Shown: positions 60,797-64,000 of the stretch, piece by piece | How the letters are laid out: each line of letters begins with the position of its first letter | Numbering within the stretch: the stretch's first letter is position 1 | NCBI GenBank assembly: GCA_039931775.1 | Contig: JBDTRG010000121.1 | Span: 1-64,000 of the forward strand | Direction: 5' to 3' | Source of the DNA: CAIWHR01 sp039931775 | GTDB taxonomy: Bacteria > Pseudomonadota > Gammaproteobacteria > Burkholderiales > Casimicrobiaceae | Length of the DNA: 64,000 nucleotides | Program-made: the position numbers and the translations under genes | The notes under the pieces: model-generated | The model's input: only the letters and a program-made list of their open reading frames with translations | The model's database searches: none | Told to the model about the DNA's origin: nothing

Positions 60797-60901
60797 TCAG
60801 TACCCGCCTTTCTTGCCGATGCCGACATAGGTGAACTCGTACTCCAGCGAGAACGGCTTGAACCACGGACCCTCCCCCTTCTCCTTGTTCGGCAATGGTG
60901 G
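60797..60901 (-). pseudogene. C-terminal remnant of a P19/Tp34-type periplasmic iron-binding protein
   Basis: Only the last ~34 codons survive: 'GPWFKPFSLEYEFTYVGIGK' then KGGY and stop. This is the typical C-terminus of P19-type proteins of FTR1 operons. Upstream in this frame there is no P19 sequence, so the gene is truncated. Correct gene order (P19, cupredoxin, FTR1) is kept. Confidence 0.62.
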
Positions 60902-61037
60902 GCGGATCGGCAAAGTCGGACGGCACAGCCTAACAAGGATCGAGCAGATTGTAAATAGGAATGATTTGCGTTCGCGTATGGTTTCAGGTCCGCTTCTCCC
61001 GATCCCTCCATGGCGCTGCGCTCCGCCGTCCATTCTC

Positions 61038-61211
61038 GTGGCCCAGGAGCGCAAGGCATCGCTCGACGAGATGAAGCACGCCGAATTTCTGATCCAGCGG
61101 ATCCTCTTTCTCGAAGGCCTGCCGAACTTGCAGGACTTGCGCAAGCTGATGGTCGGGGAAAACGTCGCTGAGGCGCTCGCATGCGACCTCAAGACGGAGC
61201 TCGCCGAGCAC
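61038..61211 (+). pseudogene. bfr: Internal fragment of bacterioferritin
   Basis: 58 codons match the middle of bacterioferritin (about residues 43-100): 'ASLDEMKHAEFLIQRILFLE' and 'GLPNLQDLRKLMVGENVAEA'. The first helix (haem Met, first ferroxidase ligand) and the C-terminal half are absent on both sides. It lies antiparallel to the P19 remnant, so this stretch is scar tissue of lost iron genes. Confidence 0.72.
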
Positions 61212-61249
61212 CCGGGCGGGTACGACCGGCGGAGCGCCGCCGGGGCCGG

Positions 61250-61696
61250 TCAGACGATCGCGAGGTCGCCGCCCGCCGCCTGCCGCAACTGCTGGTAGTG
61301 CTCGCGCTGGAAATGTTCGCGCAACGTCCGAATCTCCCCGTGGACGTCAGCCGGGAATCCCGCCCGCTTGCCTCGGCGGCCCTTCAGAAGCTCGTCGAAG
61401 TACGCGCTGCAGGCGTTGTAATCGTCCCATTGCTGGGCGAGAAGATTGACGATTCGCGCATACTTTGCGGCTAACGCGACCGGCCGGACCTGTGGAGGCA
61501 GGCCTTCGAGCCAGGTTTGGCTCGCGGGCAGCACGTACTCGACCGGAATCGCCTTGCGCAGCCGTGAGACGTACGGCGCCGGGGGAGCATTCGTCTCCAG
61601 GACTTCCGGGGCAGGAAATCCTTTGGGCGATCCGGGCTGATTCTGCTGCGGTGCAGCTTCGGGACCAGGCTTCTTCCGCGCGGTGTATATCGACAT
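61250..61696 (-). CDS. Hypothetical protein
   Basis: 148 residues, not recognised. Pro/Gln-rich N-terminus (1-45), then a helical part: 'ALAAKYARIVNLLAQQWDDY', 'ACSAYFDELLKGRRGKRAGF' and 'VHGEIRTLREHFQREHYQQL'. No signal peptide or membrane helix. Downstream edge touches the bfr remnant. Confidence 0.55.
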   Translation of the reverse strand: MSIYTARKKPGPEAAPQQNQPGSPKGFPAPEVLETNAPPAPYVSRLRKAIPVEYVLPASQTWLEGLPPQVRPVALAAKYARIVNLLAQQWDDYNACSAYFDELLKGRRGKRAGFPADVHGEIRTLREHFQREHYQQLRQAAGGDLAIV

Positions 61697-62017
61697 GAGT
61701 CTCGCTCCGGGTGCGATTGCAGATACGGCGATCCAGCCGGATGTTGCAATCGGCGTGCCAAATCGTCCCGATCCCGCCAAACGGCCGGCAAACCGACATC
61801 AACGGTCGCGCCCGGAAGCGCGGCAGGCTTTGGATAACCCTGCGCCGGGGTCCACCATCGACACGTCGACGGCAATGCGACATCATGTGCATTGCCGGGA
61901 GGTATGCAGGGACGCCCCGCCTGATCAACCGACGAAGTGAACGGAACGAGCCCCTCGTCAACCCGCGTGCGCAATCGGGGCCTGTGCCCGATTTCGCCGC
62001 ACTCCAAGGAGAAAAGA
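61697..62017. other. Intergenic stretch without a recognised feature
   Basis: 321 bp between two divergent hypothetical genes. It must hold both promoters, but I see no convincing -35/-10 pair, FNR-type box or repeat here. Confidence 0.4.
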
Positions 62018-62467
62018 GTGAGTCATCGCCGAATTCGCGCCCTTTGCGTGGGTACCCTGTTCCCGTTGGTGTTGTGCGGCCCGATCGCCTATGCAGCTGG
62101 AAAATCCGAGATCAAGGGGCCGGCCATCCTCGAGCATCCCTGCGGCAAGGTCGCGGTCAAGCAAATGGGCCTGATGAACGCCGGCAAAATCGACGAGGCC
62201 AACAAGCTCACCACCAAGGAAATGCAGGATCAATGGAAAGCCATGCCTGCGAAGGATCGCACGATGATGCAAGGCATGATGAAGGACATGTCCGAGAAGC
62301 CGGACCAATTCACCGCCGAGATCAAGGCCACAGGCGTTCTCGTCGTCGACGGTTCGGCCGCCACGCTGACCGTCAAGCAGACGAAAAAGGACGCGAACGG
62401 CACGAGCACGTCGACCACGACGCAGAATTACATGATGACGGGCAACGAATGTCTGGTCAGCCGGTAA
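62018..62467 (+). CDS. Secreted hypothetical protein
   Basis: 149 residues. Signal peptide ('ALCVGTLFPLVLCGPIAYAA'), then a small Lys/Met-rich domain ('MGLMNAGKIDEANKLTTKEM', 'AATLTVKQTKK') reminiscent of DUF4878/NTF2-like lumen proteins. GTG start at 62018 fits an AAGGAG ribosome-binding site. Function unknown. Confidence 0.65.
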   Translation: MSHRRIRALCVGTLFPLVLCGPIAYAAGKSEIKGPAILEHPCGKVAVKQMGLMNAGKIDEANKLTTKEMQDQWKAMPAKDRTMMQGMMKDMSEKPDQFTAEIKATGVLVVDGSAATLTVKQTKKDANGTSTSTTTQNYMMTGNECLVSR

Positions 62468-62486
62468 CGTTGCGCCGGGACCGGAA

Positions 62487-62990
62487 ATGACCCGGCGCTC
62501 GCGCGGCTTGATGCAGGTCTTGGCGGGCCTTCTCGTCTGCGCCGGGATCGCGGGGACCGCCGGTGCGGCGGATTCGGCGACGGGCCGCCTCGATTACAAG
62601 GGGCGCTCGGCCGCGTTCAAGTACGCGTGGCTCGTGACCGGGCCGAGCGACATGGACCCGGGCGCAACGGTTCGCCGCGTCGTCCTGTCCGGCACCGACA
62701 TCGGCGCCAAGCTGCAGGCGTGCAAGACGTTCTCCTGTACCGATGGCTCGGTGATGGAGGGAATGACCGTCGATTTCACGGCAGGCCCTCGCCTCAACTA
62801 CTGGATCGTGATGAACGGCCAGTTGGTCCAGTACTCAGGGACCGCGAGACCCGAAACGTTCGCGCCGCGCGCCAATGATCCCAAGCGTCTCGCCGGGCGC
62901 CTGGCGATCGACGACGCGGCGGCGGGCGGCCCGAAACTGGACGCCGAATTCGACGTCACCGTCCTCAAGGAATTCAAGGTCGCGCGCTGA
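62487..62990 (+). CDS. Secreted hypothetical protein
   Basis: 167 residues with a signal peptide (about 1-27). A beta-rich domain follows ('YKGRSAAFKYAWLVTGPSDM', 'LNYWIVMNGQLVQYSGTARP') with a pair of cysteines ('CKTFSC'). Not recognised. 19 bp after the previous secreted protein gene, likely the same transcript. Confidence 0.6.
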   Translation: MTRRSRGLMQVLAGLLVCAGIAGTAGAADSATGRLDYKGRSAAFKYAWLVTGPSDMDPGATVRRVVLSGTDIGAKLQACKTFSCTDGSVMEGMTVDFTAGPRLNYWIVMNGQLVQYSGTARPETFAPRANDPKRLAGRLAIDDAAAGGPKLDAEFDVTVLKEFKVAR

Positions 62991-63046
62991 AGATCGCGGT
63001 TGCTGTGGCCCGGTAATGAACCGGGCGCGGCGGCGCACCCGTGGAT

Positions 63047-64000
63047 TCAGGCGACCCGATATCGCTGCAGCACGCCGCGATCGACGTCGACGCCGATCCC
63101 GGGCCGCGACGGCACGCGGACGCCACCTCGCTCGCACAGCGTCGGGTGCGATACGAGCGCCATCCGGAACGGGTGATCCGAGCAATCGTATTCGAGCATC
63201 GGTTGAATCGGATGCAGCGCGTGGTGCGCGTCGGGCAACGCGGCGATGAGCTGCACCGACGCCGCCTGCGCAACGCCGGTGCCCCAGACATGCGGATTGA
63301 CGCGCAGGCCGCTTGCCTGCGCGAGCGCGACGATGTGCCGCGCGCCGGTGAATCCGCCGCACGACCCGATGTCCGGTTGCACGATGTCGACGCCGCGCGA
63401 CGCGATGAAGTCGCGGAAGCCATAGAGCGTGTGCTCGTTCTCGCCGCCGGCGATCGGCATCGTCAACGCGCGCCGGACCTCCGCATAGCCGGCGAGATCC
63501 TCGGGCGCGACCGGCTCCTCGAACCAGATGAGGTTGAGCGCGGCGACGGCACGGCCCAGCGCGATGGCCTCGGCTACGCCGTACGCGTGGTTGGCATCCA
63601 TCAGCATCGCGACGCCGCTGCCGGTGAGCGCGGCGCCGATCGCGCTCATCACCGCGATGTCGTCGGCGACGCCGAAGCCGACCTTCACCTTGACCGCCGA
63701 GAATCCGGTCGCCGCGCGGTCTAACGCTTCCTGAACGAGGCGCGGGGCCTCATGGTTGCCGGTCTTGCGATAAAAGCCGGTCGCGTAGGCGCGGACCTCG
63801 TTGCGGAACGCACCCCCCATCAGGCGATGCACCGGCTGGCCATGGACCTTTCCCGCGATGTCCCACAGCGCGATGTCGATTGCGCTGATGGCAGAAACGA
63901 CGCTGCCCTTGCGGCCGAAGTCGCGCGTCGCGTGATACATACGGTGCCAGAGCACTTCGGTCGCCAGCGGATCTTCGCCGACGACGATCGGCGCAAGCGC
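63047..64000 (-). CDS. Mandelate racemase/muconate lactonizing enzyme family protein, partial
   Basis: The C-terminal ~317 residues of an enolase-superfamily enzyme; the start lies beyond 64000. Barrel motifs in order: K-x-K ('AVKVKVGFG'), metal Asp ('MDANHAYG'), Glu ('WFEEPVAPED'), Glu ('GGENEHTLYGF'), 'QPDIGSCGGF' and 'NPHVWGTGVAQA' with the catalytic His. Probably a sugar-acid dehydratase or related; substrate not readable. Confidence 0.85.
   Translation of the reverse strand, partial: ALAPIVVGEDPLATEVLWHRMYHATRDFGRKGSVVSAISAIDIALWDIAGKVHGQPVHRLMGGAFRNEVRAYATGFYRKTGNHEAPRLVQEALDRAATGFSAVKVKVGFGVADDIAVMSAIGAALTGSGVAMLMDANHAYGVAEAIALGRAVAALNLIWFEEPVAPEDLAGYAEVRRALTMPIAGGENEHTLYGFRDFIASRGVDIVQPDIGSCGGFTGARHIVALAQASGLRVNPHVWGTGVAQAASVQLIAALPDAHHALHPIQPMLEYDCSDHPFRMALVSHPTLCERGGVRVPSRPGIGVDVDRGVLQRYRVA

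Noticed and set aside
1..64000. CRISPR arrays, tRNA or rRNA genes, insertion sequences
   Set aside because: I looked for regular direct repeats, cloverleaf-like stretches and transposase motifs and saw none.

Overview
The window is GC-rich (roughly two-thirds G+C by eye), densely packed DNA from what looks like a facultatively anaerobic betaproteobacterium (Burkholderiales/Rhodocyclales-like). The basis is gene content: PlsB, a 14-gene nuo operon, an lldEFG lactate cluster, an oxygen-sensing FNR, a NapC/NirT cytochrome and small DUF2892/DUF3300/DUF2950 proteins. This is a judgement from the sequence alone; no rRNA or tRNA gene is present to settle it.

Layout. 1-4586: truncated PAS sensor, RIO-type kinase, PlsB. 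4669-9041: an unusual cassette made of a PqqD-like protein, three paralogous radical-SAM proteins, a UbiA-family prenyltransferase and a 51-residue PqqA-like candidate precursor peptide. I read it as an undescribed RiPP-type, possibly prenylated, redox cofactor pathway. 9129-18026: a membrane heterodisulfide-reductase-like Fe-S protein, a 2-oxoacid:acceptor oxidoreductase (gamma, alpha, beta, plus a delta subunit fused to a GltD-like flavoprotein), malic enzyme and a cNMP-domain protein. 18039-18879: a decayed GST fragment and a DUF1330 gene. 19017-32233: nuoA-N on the minus strand, with a short NuoG and a long NuoH. 32465-39776: lactate permease, D-lactate dehydrogenase and lldEFG. 39829-42522: cNMP protein, monohaem and tetrahaem cytochromes c, and a [4Fe-4S]-type FNR. 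42738-45358: kinase/DHH pair. 45355-47827: acyl-CoA synthetase and methyltransferase. 47916-52918: DUF2950, DUF3300, DUF2892, CMD, a HI0933-type flavoprotein and a small winged-helix protein. 53111-59461: ACAD/APH-kinase/SDR operon with a divergent CoA ligase and a VOC-SRPBCC fusion. 59583-61696: FTR1 iron permease and cupredoxin with remnants of P19 and bacterioferritin, then a hypothetical protein. 62018-64000: two secreted hypotheticals and a partial enolase-superfamily gene.

How the parts work together. Six intergenic sites fit TTGAY-N4-RTCAA, the FNR-type box. They lie before the radical-SAM cassette, the Fe-S oxidoreductase, the POR operon, nuo, the cytochrome c and the kinase/DHH pair. 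Several have a -10-like hexamer at the spacing expected for class II activation (site near -41.5). A full FNR protein is encoded at 41755-42522. The simplest reading is one oxygen-controlled unit: lactate and malate yield pyruvate, POR makes acetyl-CoA and reduced carriers, and complex I plus the Fe-S oxidoreductase and cytochromes dispose of the electrons. The novel peptide-derived cofactor is co-induced.
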